Positions 53,950-62,782 of a DNA stretch of 64,000 bases are shown piece after piece. Below the pieces are notes generated by a model that saw nothing but the letters and a program-made list of their open reading frames with translations, was not told the DNA's origin and did no database searches. A program made the translations under genes and the position numbers. Each line of letters starts with the position of its first letter. Positions within the stretch are counted from its first letter, which is position 1. Source of the stretch: an uncultured Saccharospirillaceae bacterium (GTDB lineage: Bacteria > Pseudomonadota > Gammaproteobacteria > Pseudomonadales > Oceanobacteraceae); NCBI GenBank assembly GCA_947499545.1, contig CANMOZ010000009.1:62001-126000 (forward strand), read 5' to 3'.

Positions 53950-54197
53950 ACGCTGACCGCCTAATCATCAAAGGTTTATAAATGAGCGGCCAGGTTAGCC
54001 CAAGCAACAACGCGTGTAAAGATGAGTACTAAATTTACTCTTTTGAGCACTTGGGCTCTTAAGCATTTGTTCTGCATTCGATGTGCTTAAAAGCATTCTC
54101 TCATTGGCGAATAGTGAATGAAGCTCAACTTCACTGAAGAGAGGTCGTTTTTAAGAATAAACACGCCTTCATTCTATGTTTGCAGTGACTCACTGCC

Positions 54198-55205
54198 TTA
54201 ATTAATCCAGGTTTTATTGGTTTTTTCAGGCACTTCACGGACCAGTTTAGGCACCAAAAACCCGGGCATTTTCGCTTGCAACTGAAGGTGTAAGGCTCTG
54301 GCTTCATGATCCGAAACATCAAAATGAGCCGCTCCTTGTACTGGATCTAACACATGGAGGTAATACGGCATGATATCCACAGCAAACAATCGCTCGCTTA
54401 AATCCACTAGGGCTTCGAGAGTGTCATTCACACCCCGCAAGAGCACAGACTGATTCAACACCCAAATATTGGCTTTTCTTAGAGACCTAACGGCCGCCGC
54501 GACTTCGTTGTCCAGTTCATTCGCATGATTGGCATGAACCACCACCACCACTTTCAACCTAGAAGCTTGCAAACGTGTTGTTAAAGCCTTGGTCACTCGA
54601 GTTGGAATCACGATCGGGAGTCGAGTATGAATGCGCAAACGTGTGATATGTTCAATGGCTTCAATCTGATCCAATAATGCTGAGAGCTGTTCATCCGTTT
54701 GAATCAACGGATCACCACCGCTCAATATCACTTCATTCAGACTAGCGTCTTGGCGAACGTAATCCAGTTGTTGTTGCCATTGGCGGCGACCCACCCGATT
54801 GGCCTCGTAAGGAAAATGGCGCCTAAAGCAGTAGCGGCAGTTCACAGCACAACCGGTCGCACTGATTAACAACACCCTCCCCTGGTATTTGTGTACAACC
54901 CCTGGGGTTGGATTTGAGTTTATTTCCTGCAAAGGATCTTGAACAAACCCTGGCACCCATTTCCCTTCTTCGCTGATCGGTAACACCTGTCTCAACAAAG
55001 GATCTTTAGGGTCTCCAGGTTTAATCCGATTCAAATAGGGTCTTGGCACTCGAATGGCAAAGGCTTGATGACCAAGCTCAGCCCCTTCAAGCAAAGACTC
55101 ACTCAAATTCAAGGCTGAAAGTAAGGCTTTTGGAGAGCGAATCATTCCAGAAAGTTGCTTCTGCCAGTCAGAAGTGTCCACAGAGACATCAGAAAGAGGT
55201 ATCAT
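54198..55205 (-). CDS. epmB: EF-P (R)-beta-lysylation protein, lysine 2,3-aminomutase
   Basis: Radical SAM, PLP enzyme, 335 aa, that isomerises (S)-alpha-lysine to (R)-beta-lysine for attachment to EF-P by EpmA. The cluster motif is Cys119-x3-Cys123-x2-Cys126 in CAVNCRYCFRRHF; HKYQGRVLLI before it and LSGGDPL after it are family marks. The C-terminal KMPGFLVPKLVREVPEKTNKTW is EpmB-type and lacks the extra domain of fermentative lysine aminomutase. It is divergent from its target gene efp, with only 37 bp between start codons. Confidence 0.96.
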   Translation of the reverse strand: MIPLSDVSVDTSDWQKQLSGMIRSPKALLSALNLSESLLEGAELGHQAFAIRVPRPYLNRIKPGDPKDPLLRQVLPISEEGKWVPGFVQDPLQEINSNPTPGVVHKYQGRVLLISATGCAVNCRYCFRRHFPYEANRVGRRQWQQQLDYVRQDASLNEVILSGGDPLIQTDEQLSALLDQIEAIEHITRLRIHTRLPIVIPTRVTKALTTRLQASRLKVVVVVHANHANELDNEVAAAVRSLRKANIWVLNQSVLLRGVNDTLEALVDLSERLFAVDIMPYYLHVLDPVQGAAHFDVSDHEARALHLQLQAKMPGFLVPKLVREVPEKTNKTWIN

Positions 55206-55242
55206 TAACGGCTTTGAACCTTAATTCAGGTGTATCTATTCA

Positions 55243-55818
55243 ATGGCTAACTATTCTACCAACGAATTTCGCTCAGGTCTCAAAGTCATGCTGGATGGGG
55301 ATCCCTGCTCCATCTTAGATAATGAATTCGTTAAGCCAGGAAAAGGCCAAGCCTTTAACCGCGTCAAGCTTCGCAACCTCAAAACGGGTCGTGTTTGGGA
55401 ACGCACCTTTAAGTCAGGTGAGAGCTTGGAAGGCGCCGATGTCATGGACCTCGACATGGAATACTTGTACACCGACGGTGAGTTTTGGCATTTCATGGCA
55501 ACCGACGGCAGCTTCGAACAGCATGCTGCTTCTCAAGACGCTGTGAGTGATGCCATCAACTGGCTGAAAGAACAAGACACCTATCAAGTAACCCTCTATA
55601 ACGGTGCAGTGCTCAACGTCTCGCCACCAAACTTTGTTGAGCTGGAAGTCACAGAAACAGACCCCGGCCTAAAAGGCGATACTGCTCAAGGCGGCTCTAA
55701 ACCTGCAACCTTAACAACAGGAGCGGTTGTGCGCGTACCATTGTTTATCAATATTGGTGACGTACTGCGAATAGATACACGTACCGGCGAATACGTGAGC
55801 CGTGCGAAAGGTGATTAA
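55243..55818 (+). CDS. efp: Elongation factor P
   Basis: Translation factor, 191 aa, that rescues ribosomes stalled at polyproline. Three beta-barrel domains; the modified residue is Lys34 in [10 protein letters not shown], the form that receives beta-lysine. The EpmB gene beside it agrees with this. C-terminal [23 protein letters not shown] is standard. The 37-bp spacer is too short for two full promoters, so the efp promoter probably reaches into the epmB 5' end. Confidence 0.98.
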   Translation: MANYSTNEFRSGLKVMLDGDPCSILDNEFVKPGKGQAFNRVKLRNLKTGRVWERTFKSGESLEGADVMDLDMEYLYTDGEFWHFMATDGSFEQHAASQDAVSDAINWLKEQDTYQVTLYNGAVLNVSPPNFVELEVTETDPGLKGDTAQGGSKPATLTTGAVVRVPLFINIGDVLRIDTRTGEYVSRAKGD

Positions 55819-55863
55819 AGCCTTCCTCATCTGATGTCGTTTCTTTCCAGAACATCAATGAAA

Positions 55864-55899
55864 AGCCGTTAGCCGCTTAAGCTAACGGCTCCAATTTTT
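55864..55899 (+). terminator. Terminator after efp
   Basis: Perfect 10-bp stem AGCCGTTAGC/GCTAACGGCT with a 7-nt loop, followed by CCAATTTTT, 45 bp after the stop. Confidence 0.85.
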
Positions 55900-56104
55900 C
55901 CGTTTCTTCAGTCAAGAAATCTTTCCTTTTTGCCAGCCGCCTCAAACAAATTATATCGCCATAACTAAAAGAACTAAATCATTAGCGATTTTTAGACCTA
56001 AAACGACGATTTTTTTTATTTAATTGCTTGCACAATAAAATTCATGCTAATTAGAAAAAACAGCAAAAAAAGTTCCACTATAAAAATTTATTATTGGGGA
56101 AAGA

Positions 56105-59100
56105 ATGAAAAAACTTTTATTAGCAAGTGCAATTGGGGCAGCCATTACGGGATGTGGTGGGTCGGGCAATCAAAGTGAAGCGCCCACACCAAAAACCTGG
56201 GATCAAGCACTGACAGAACCAACCTTTGATCAAGAATCTTTGAACCGTGAAAGCAATACGTTTAGGACCCCATTTTCAGCTTCTGAAAAAAAAGTATCTG
56301 AACATACTCTGGATTATCAAAGCTTCGAATTAACGTCTAAAAACCAAATCAGCATCCATAAAGCACCTAAAAATGGACAGTTTGATTACTGGGTCAAAGA
56401 TGGAAATTTATATTTTCAGTATACGCCTGATAATCACTTTGATTCGCAAGACCAGGTCATATTAGAAATAAAATTAAACGATCAAGACCGTTTTCTACAA
56501 ACGTTGAATTTTGTAAGTGATCAAACCGTATCAACGGATTCAGACACGCCCATTATTATTGATTCCAGTGAAAACGATCCATCGGGCACTCCGCAGTTAC
56601 CAGAGGATACGCAAGTTTCCGAAAATGATCACAGCCCCCGCCCTCCCTTGTCTTTGGATAATGAAAACAACAATACAGACACTTCCTCTCAACCAAACCT
56701 TCCTAACGAAGAAAGTGTGACAGCCAATACAGACGATGAACCCATTACGATAAAAAGTTCTGTGTTTCAGTTAAAAGAAGACTCGCCTTTACACGAAAAA
56801 ATAAAAGTCAAAGGATTAGTTGCCAATGAGAACGTTGAAATAGAATTGGTAACCCAACCGACTTTAGGGAAGCTAAAATCAGACGGGCTTGATTTTACCT
56901 ATCGGCCTAATAAAAATGCCAATGGCATCGACATTGTAAACATCCGTGTTGTACAGGGAGATCGCTCAGAAACCGCAGCTCTAATATTTAATATTCAAGC
57001 GGTGAATGACGCGCCAGAACTGGTTGATGTTGAACTGCATATCGATCGAGCAACACGCAGCATACAAGGTACTTTACAAGTACAGGACCCCGACAGTTCC
57101 TTAACACAGTTTCGTCTGACACAGCACCCAGATCATGGAAATCTTGAGTTAAATGAAAGTACAGGAAAATTTACCTATAAACCTGATGAGAGCAATCCAT
57201 TAAAAGAAGCGCGCTTTCGCGTAACCTTTACCGATGGTGAAGCCGAACAAGATGCAGAAATTGCTCTTAAACTTACCGCTCCATTAAGTGACCCTGCAGC
57301 TGTTGCGGCATTTGAAATTGATACTCAAGGGGGTGCTCCCGTTGTTGCAACTCATTTGGTTTTACTGAAAGAAGATTCTCATATTGAGCGTAAAATTCAA
57401 GTCACGAATTTACATGGGGCTAAACCACGTTTCGAAATTAGCTCACAAGGGCAAGGGGTCAAAGCCGACATTGATGCCGACACTGGCATCGTAAGCATCG
57501 CAACGAAACCGAACTATTTCGGTATGGATTCGTTCGCAGTAAAGGTGTACGCAGGCGAATATGAAGTGGAGTCGTGGGTGCAAGTGATTGTAACCAACGT
57601 CAACGACCAACCTCAATACATCGGCGACTCTGATTTTTATATATTGGAAGATGGGGAATTAGAGTTCACAGAATTTGAAATTAAGGATGTCGACGGTGAT
57701 GACGTCAGCTTATCTGTTGGTAAGGGCCCCAATAGTGGATTAGTCCTTATTAATTCAGGCATGATTTATTACCAGCCAAACAAGAACTTCTTCGGAAAAG
57801 ACCAGTTTTCTTTGGTACTTAGCGATCAAGAATCAACTGTTTCAAAAACCTTCAATATAGAAGTCAACGGACTCAATGATCGACCAACTGCGATCGGTGG
57901 TTCTATCGTGCTTGGCAGTGAAAACCACGTGCCGATTACACTCAAAGGATCAGACCCTGAATCCGACCCTCTAACGTATAAAGTGCTGAATGCCGATGCT
58001 CTAAAATTCGGCACACTCAAACCTAGAACCATGGAATGGCACGATGGCGTTGATATATTCGCGCCTGATGGAGCCGTGGATCTAACCGATGAGTTTGTTT
58101 ACGTATTAAATGAAGACGTAGAAGTCACCGAAGAACTAGAAACTCTGCATTATCGAGTGACTGATACAAGCGGTGAATCTCATGTGGGTAACTTCTACAT
58201 CATTTTGACGGGTGACCCTCTATACCCACAACAATGGCACCTTAAAAATGTTGGTCAACGTGCATTTGCCGCTTTTGGTGGAGAAAAAGGGAATGACCTC
58301 AATATTGCCGGTTTACATAAAACTGGGGTAACCGGTAAAGGCGTAACGGTATTGGTAGCTGATACCGGAATGGAAATTGAACATGAAGATTTAAAACAAA
58401 ATGTGCTTAAAAATCGCTCGTTGGATTTAGAGCATAATGATGCTGACCCATCCCCAGAATGGAGCGGAGGAGGTGATCATGGTACCTCCGTTGCTGGTTT
58501 GATTGCTGCTGAAATGAATAACCGGAAAGGCGGCAGAGGTGTCGCACCTGAAGCAAGCTTGATTGGTATGAACTATCTCAGTGAGCAAAGCTTTGAAAGT
58601 TGGTATAAAAGCCACGGCATGATCGGGTTCTCCGATGACGTTAACATCTTCAACCAGAGCTATGGCATCAGCACAATTTGGCCCATACCTTTTACCGATA
58701 CAGACCTAATATTAGAGGAAAAAGTACACGAAGCTGTTGTCAGACAAAATAACGATGGCAAAGGTGCATTATTTGTTAAAGCAGCAGGAAATGGGTTCAA
58801 TTATTTTAGAACGCGATTTACCTATAAAGGCGATCAGTACGGTTACGTTGTGCGTGCTCGTGATGAACGTGTACTGCCAATGAGTAATATCAACACAGAC
58901 CCCTACAATGCTAGCTTTTTTAATATCAGTATTGGAGGGCTCGCTGCCGGCACAGGCGCTAACTCAGGGCATTTAAAAGCAACTTATTCTACAACAGGCT
59001 CTGCGGTATTATTAGCAAGCCCAGCTGGTGAATACGGAGAAACCCACCCTGCCATGGTGACAACAGACGCATCTGGCTGCAACCGTGGTTACTCTAAAAA

Positions 59101-60010
59101 TACAAATGTCAGTTTCCATGGTGGGCAACATCCGCTTAACCCTGACTGCCATTACACCTCAACCATGAACGGAACTTCCTCTGCAACACCCAATGCGGCA
59201 GGTGCGTTTGCATTATTACTGGGCGCGAACCCTCATTTAACCTGGCGTGATGCGAAACATTTAGTATTAACAACCGCCGACCCTGTGGATAAAGATTTTG
59301 CACCCGTCAAACTGACCCTCCAAGACGGAGAGTTCGTTGCTGAAGAAGGCTGGACAACAAACAAGGTGGGCCTGGCTTTCCATAACTGGTATGGATTCGG
59401 TCGTATTAATGTGAAAAAAGCTTTGGATGCAAGCAAGGAACACAAGCCTTTGCCGGACTTAATTGAAACACCTTGGCTAAGCCAATACCGTTTCGACGAG
59501 CAAAGTATTCCTGATAATTCTGTAGCGGGCGCAGCGATCAATTTCGATCCAAGCAAATTGATTGATGCCAACCTTAAACGCTACAAGTTTGATCCAAACT
59601 TCGTGATAGAAGGTGTGCAAATCATGCTCAGCACTGAACATGAACGTGACGCAGATTTATCTGTTGAACTGCTTTCACCTGCTTCAGGTTCTGATCAACC
59701 GAGAACGCGCAGCCTACTGTTAACCGGTAGAAATGGTTTGCTCGCTGACCAACAAGATCAAGAAGTGTTAAAGCTCGAAGATGATGCCGCTGACTTGAAA
59801 GATTTTGTAATGTTGTCGAACGCTTTTTATGGTGAAAAAGTAAAAGGGGAGTGGACTCTTAAAGTGGTTGATACTCATGGAGGTGACATGAAAGTGGGTC
59901 TATTCCCAGATCGCTTTGGCAGTGTGAGCTATGAGTATTTTCCGAATAATAAAAACGCAGGAAAAGTTACCCAATTCAAAGTGCGTTTTTACGGCCACAT
60001 TAAACAATAA
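56105..60010 (+). CDS. Kexin-like (S8) subtilase lipoprotein with P domain
   Basis: Large exported serine protease, 1301 aa. Lipoprotein signal with lipobox ITGC (Cys17), a Ser/Asn/Glu-rich linker (about 115-220), four or five cadherin/Ig-like repeats (220-700, e.g. FKIKDVDGDDVSL-type strands and NDAPELV, NDRPTAIGG), then a subtilase domain with Asp753 (VADTGME), His792 (GDHGTSVAG), oxyanion Asn896 (AAGNGF) and Ser1025 (MNGTSSATP). The C-terminal about 140 residues are a proprotein-convertase P domain (IEGVQIMLSTEHERDADLSVELLSP, KGEWTLKVVD). This is the kexin subgroup. A partner gene follows 12 bp later. It should act at the outer membrane surface, and may prefer basic sites. Confidence 0.88.
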   Translation: MKKLLLASAIGAAITGCGGSGNQSEAPTPKTWDQALTEPTFDQESLNRESNTFRTPFSASEKKVSEHTLDYQSFELTSKNQISIHKAPKNGQFDYWVKDGNLYFQYTPDNHFDSQDQVILEIKLNDQDRFLQTLNFVSDQTVSTDSDTPIIIDSSENDPSGTPQLPEDTQVSENDHSPRPPLSLDNENNNTDTSSQPNLPNEESVTANTDDEPITIKSSVFQLKEDSPLHEKIKVKGLVANENVEIELVTQPTLGKLKSDGLDFTYRPNKNANGIDIVNIRVVQGDRSETAALIFNIQAVNDAPELVDVELHIDRATRSIQGTLQVQDPDSSLTQFRLTQHPDHGNLELNESTGKFTYKPDESNPLKEARFRVTFTDGEAEQDAEIALKLTAPLSDPAAVAAFEIDTQGGAPVVATHLVLLKEDSHIERKIQVTNLHGAKPRFEISSQGQGVKADIDADTGIVSIATKPNYFGMDSFAVKVYAGEYEVESWVQVIVTNVNDQPQYIGDSDFYILEDGELEFTEFEIKDVDGDDVSLSVGKGPNSGLVLINSGMIYYQPNKNFFGKDQFSLVLSDQESTVSKTFNIEVNGLNDRPTAIGGSIVLGSENHVPITLKGSDPESDPLTYKVLNADALKFGTLKPRTMEWHDGVDIFAPDGAVDLTDEFVYVLNEDVEVTEELETLHYRVTDTSGESHVGNFYIILTGDPLYPQQWHLKNVGQRAFAAFGGEKGNDLNIAGLHKTGVTGKGVTVLVADTGMEIEHEDLKQNVLKNRSLDLEHNDADPSPEWSGGGDHGTSVAGLIAAEMNNRKGGRGVAPEASLIGMNYLSEQSFESWYKSHGMIGFSDDVNIFNQSYGISTIWPIPFTDTDLILEEKVHEAVVRQNNDGKGALFVKAAGNGFNYFRTRFTYKGDQYGYVVRARDERVLPMSNINTDPYNASFFNISIGGLAAGTGANSGHLKATYSTTGSAVLLASPAGEYGETHPAMVTTDASGCNRGYSKNTNVSFHGGQHPLNPDCHYTSTMNGTSSATPNAAGAFALLLGANPHLTWRDAKHLVLTTADPVDKDFAPVKLTLQDGEFVAEEGWTTNKVGLAFHNWYGFGRINVKKALDASKEHKPLPDLIETPWLSQYRFDEQSIPDNSVAGAAINFDPSKLIDANLKRYKFDPNFVIEGVQIMLSTEHERDADLSVELLSPASGSDQPRTRSLLLTGRNGLLADQQDQEVLKLEDDAADLKDFVMLSNAFYGEKVKGEWTLKVVDTHGGDMKVGLFPDRFGSVSYEYFPNNKNAGKVTQFKVRFYGHIKQ

Positions 60011-60022
60011 TAGGAGTTATCG

Positions 60023-60508
60023 ATGAAAACTGTTTCTCTTTTATCCGGCGCTCTGCTACTCAGCTTTAACCTATATGCAGATTCGAATGCAACCGAAAAG
60101 GGCCTCACCGAGGCCCCTGATACCAATACCGATATAAGCAGCCTGAATAACGAACACAAAATCGATTTCTCTCAAATAAAGTCGATCTCGGTAGGCAACT
60201 CTAAATTAGCCGTCATTACAACGGATACCAAAACAACCCTTCAAGCAGGAACACTTATTTATGATCGATATTCAGGTCAGATAGGAAAGTTAACCGGCAG
60301 ATTGATTGTTGAGGCAAACCCGGAGGGCATGAATAAAATCCAACAGAGAGGTCAGTATGAAGTAGTCTCTTCCTCTCCAAACACAGGAATAGTTGTGTTG
60401 CAACCAAAACATCATGATCTTGGAAAAGCAGCAATGGATATTACTGAGCTTGATGGCGTTATGAGCGTGATTGCTGAAAAGCGCATTAATCGTCACCAAC
60501 CTATGTAA
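60023..60508 (+). CDS. Probable external chaperone/inhibitor of the kexin-like protease
   Basis: A 161-aa exported protein: signal peptide 1-19 (SLLSGALLLSFNLYA), an acidic Thr/Asn linker (20-45), then about 110 residues with a subtilisin-prodomain-like rhythm (GRLIVEANPEG, GIVVLQPKHHDLGKAAMDITELDGVMSVIAEKR). It lies 12 bp after the kexin-like subtilase gene with its own aggag, and a terminator follows, so the two form an operon. In Aeromonas the kexin-like protease ASP needs a small protein (ORF2) encoded directly downstream to fold and to stay inhibited until release. Same gene order and size here; homology is inferred. Confidence 0.65.
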   Translation: MKTVSLLSGALLLSFNLYADSNATEKGLTEAPDTNTDISSLNNEHKIDFSQIKSISVGNSKLAVITTDTKTTLQAGTLIYDRYSGQIGKLTGRLIVEANPEGMNKIQQRGQYEVVSSSPNTGIVVLQPKHHDLGKAAMDITELDGVMSVIAEKRINRHQPM

Positions 60509-60514
60509 AAACCT

Positions 60515-60549
60515 GAAGCCTGTCACTGCTCTAGTGTCAGGCTTCTTTT
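60515..60549 (+). terminator. Terminator after the protease-chaperone operon
   Basis: GAAGCCTG-T-CACT pairs with AGTG-T-CAGGCTTC (one T-T mismatch) around GCTCT, followed by TTTT, 6 bp after the stop. Confidence 0.8.
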
Positions 60550-60582
60550 CGATACGTGATTACAGTTAGCTGCCCATTCAGA

Positions 60583-61638
60583 TTATTCTATCGCCTTCCT
60601 TGCTCGATCTGGAAAATCCGTAAAGAACCCATCAATTTTTGCTTCTTCTACAAAAAGTTTCACCATCGTTTCGAATGAGTGTGCCCATGATGGTATGCGG
60701 CCAGTATCAGCTCGAAAGGTATAAGGATGAACCACCAGACCGGCTGCATGTGCACGCCTGACCATTGGTGTTACCTGAATATCTTTGGCTGTTGATGTTT
60801 CCTTTATAATGAAAGGTTTCCAGGGACCTATTCCCTCGGCATAGTCACTGATACGAGCCATCGCTCCCTTTTCGAACATCCATTGGTAATCGTAAGGTTG
60901 CCATTCACCTTTCGCATTTAATTCATAGGTTTCTAACCAAGAGGTCTCAGCAATCAGTTGCACAAGAGGGATATCCATTTGCATTTTTGGTAGCAGTTGA
61001 CGATCAATTCTTAAGAGCTCATTAGGATCGAAGGACTGTAAAAATATCGGATCTTTTTTAGAGTCATAACCATACTGCTTCAATATAGCTAAAACTGATT
61101 GACTTATATCTTTTCCTTCTTGTCGATGAAACCAAGGGGATTTAATTTCAGGGTAAATTCCTATATTCTGATCTAACAATGCATTGAGCCCCTGTATAAG
61201 CTCAATTTCTTCAGCAAAGGTATGTATGCTGAAACGAGATTGAAATACGGGAAAACGTTCTGGCCATTCGGGTTGAGGCTGGCCACTAGGATCTCCCTTG
61301 TAGCCATTGGTTATCCTAAGCTGCCTTAATTCTTCGAGTGTGAAGTCGATCACGTAGTACTTACCATCATCACGTGCTCGACCAGGGTATTTTTGAGCAA
61401 CATCTGTGACCCGATTTAAATAATGTTCGTGTAAAACTACGATTTCATTATCTTTCGTCATCACAAGATCTTGTTCGATAAAATCAGCGCCTTGCGCAAA
61501 GGCTAAAACTTTAGCTTCGAGGCTGTGTTCAGGCAAATAACCACTGGCGCCTCGGTGCGCAATGATAATGGGCTTTGCCCAAGCGATTTGAAACAAGGTA
61601 ATGGTTGTGAAAAACAACAATGTACGTAACCCGTTCAT
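60583..61638 (-). CDS. glpQ: Glycerophosphodiester phosphodiesterase, periplasmic
   Basis: Hydrolyses glycerophosphodiesters (deacylated phospholipids) to glycerol-3-phosphate and an alcohol. With the ATG at 61638 it is 351 aa with signal peptide MNGLRTLLFFTTITLFQIAWA. The active-site residues of the GDPD barrel are there: HRGASGYLPEHS, the metal pair in IEQDLVMTKD, and HEHYLNRVTDV. The frame is open to 61764, but upstream residues lack signal-peptide character; the aaaaagg site supports 61638. Single gene, convergent with the protease operon. Confidence 0.9.
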   Translation of the reverse strand: MNGLRTLLFFTTITLFQIAWAKPIIIAHRGASGYLPEHSLEAKVLAFAQGADFIEQDLVMTKDNEIVVLHEHYLNRVTDVAQKYPGRARDDGKYYVIDFTLEELRQLRITNGYKGDPSGQPQPEWPERFPVFQSRFSIHTFAEEIELIQGLNALLDQNIGIYPEIKSPWFHRQEGKDISQSVLAILKQYGYDSKKDPIFLQSFDPNELLRIDRQLLPKMQMDIPLVQLIAETSWLETYELNAKGEWQPYDYQWMFEKGAMARISDYAEGIGPWKPFIIKETSTAKDIQVTPMVRRAHAAGLVVHPYTFRADTGRIPSWAHSFETMVKLFVEEAKIDGFFTDFPDRARKAIE

Positions 61639-61886
61639 GATCAATTGCATCCTTTTTCTCAAGCGATGTTGTACTGAATAATCGATTTCAGTCTTCTTAT
61701 TGCGAATGGTTAGTTCACAGGCATCAAACGTCATAGGTACCTGAACGATCAACGCAAATTGCATATTTTTATAGCGTTATTCTCTAACCAGTCTCGTCAA
61801 TCACGTCCAGGTTGCGTGAGATTGATTACACTTTAAAGACGCGCACATTAAACTTGGCACATAAATTCCAGAGCAGTAGATATTCC

Positions 61887-62597
61887 ATGAAAGTACATGT
61901 GTTTATGCACGTTCCCTATGAAGGGTTAGGCCACATAGAAGATTGGGCGGAAGCACGCCATTACGACTTTTCATTCACCCAATGGTATCTTGAAGAACAC
62001 CCGCCAGCGCTTGAAGAAATCGACATGCTTATCGTTTTGGGTGGGCCGATGGGCGTTCACGATGTTGAAGAATATCCTTGGTTAATAGAAGAAAAAGCTT
62101 ACCTCCGAAAGGCGATTGACCAAAAGAAACCCATTTTGGGTATCTGCCTTGGCGCACAAATTTTAGCTGAGTTACTTGGCGGTGAGGTACGTGTCAATCC
62201 TCATCGAGAAATTGGCTGGCATCCCATCACATTAGAGAAAGACTTTCTAAAGACCCCTTTAGCAAAAGCTTTTCCGGAAGAACAACCCATCGTATTCCAA
62301 TGGCATCACGACGGATTCAGCTTACCAAAGGGCGCCATGCCAATTGGCAGCAGTCCCGTCAGTGCGTGCCAAGGCTATGTTTATGATGAACACATTGTCG
62401 GCATTCAGTTCCACTTGGAAATGAATCGAGACTTCATTCACCGCCTAATCAATAAAGCAAGGCATGAACTGGATAACACTCAGCCATATGTGATGTCAGA
62501 AGAAGAAATTGAAGACCGTTTGCACATCAGCGATAGCATGCAGCAGCAACTGTACACTTTAATGGATAGCTGGGTAGAAATGTTGCGCTTAACATAG
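61887..62597 (+). CDS. Class I glutamine amidotransferase-like protein
   Basis: GATase1-domain protein, 236 aa, of the group annotated as GMP synthase-like amidotransferases. Motifs: LIVLGGPMGVHD, the nucleophile Cys in GICLGAQILAELLGG and the His in VGIQFHLEM. The synthetase half is absent; the partner or true substrate is unknown (some members act on peptides or gamma-glutamyl compounds). The frame is open to 61812, but MKVHVFMHVPYEG at 61887 is the normal start. It is divergent from glpQ. Confidence 0.85.
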   Translation: MKVHVFMHVPYEGLGHIEDWAEARHYDFSFTQWYLEEHPPALEEIDMLIVLGGPMGVHDVEEYPWLIEEKAYLRKAIDQKKPILGICLGAQILAELLGGEVRVNPHREIGWHPITLEKDFLKTPLAKAFPEEQPIVFQWHHDGFSLPKGAMPIGSSPVSACQGYVYDEHIVGIQFHLEMNRDFIHRLINKARHELDNTQPYVMSEEEIEDRLHISDSMQQQLYTLMDSWVEMLRLT

Positions 62598-62615
62598 TCT
62601 TTAAATAGACAATTG

Positions 62616-62651
62616 AGGGCGTATCCGAACCGATCAAAGTCAATACGCCCT
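62616..62651 (+). terminator. Hairpin after the amidotransferase gene
   Basis: Perfect 9-bp stem AGGGCGTAT/ATACGCCCT with an 18-nt loop followed by TATATTT, 18 bp after the stop. Confidence 0.55.
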
Positions 62652-62782
62652 TATATTTCAATCGGCTTTCCCTGCTAAAATTTCGTGATACTAAAGGCTT
62701 TTCTCAGTTCAAGCTGCTCAATGCAAAGGTAGGCCTTGTTGTTGCATTGGCAGGGTTATCACATCACAACATCCCTTAGGCT

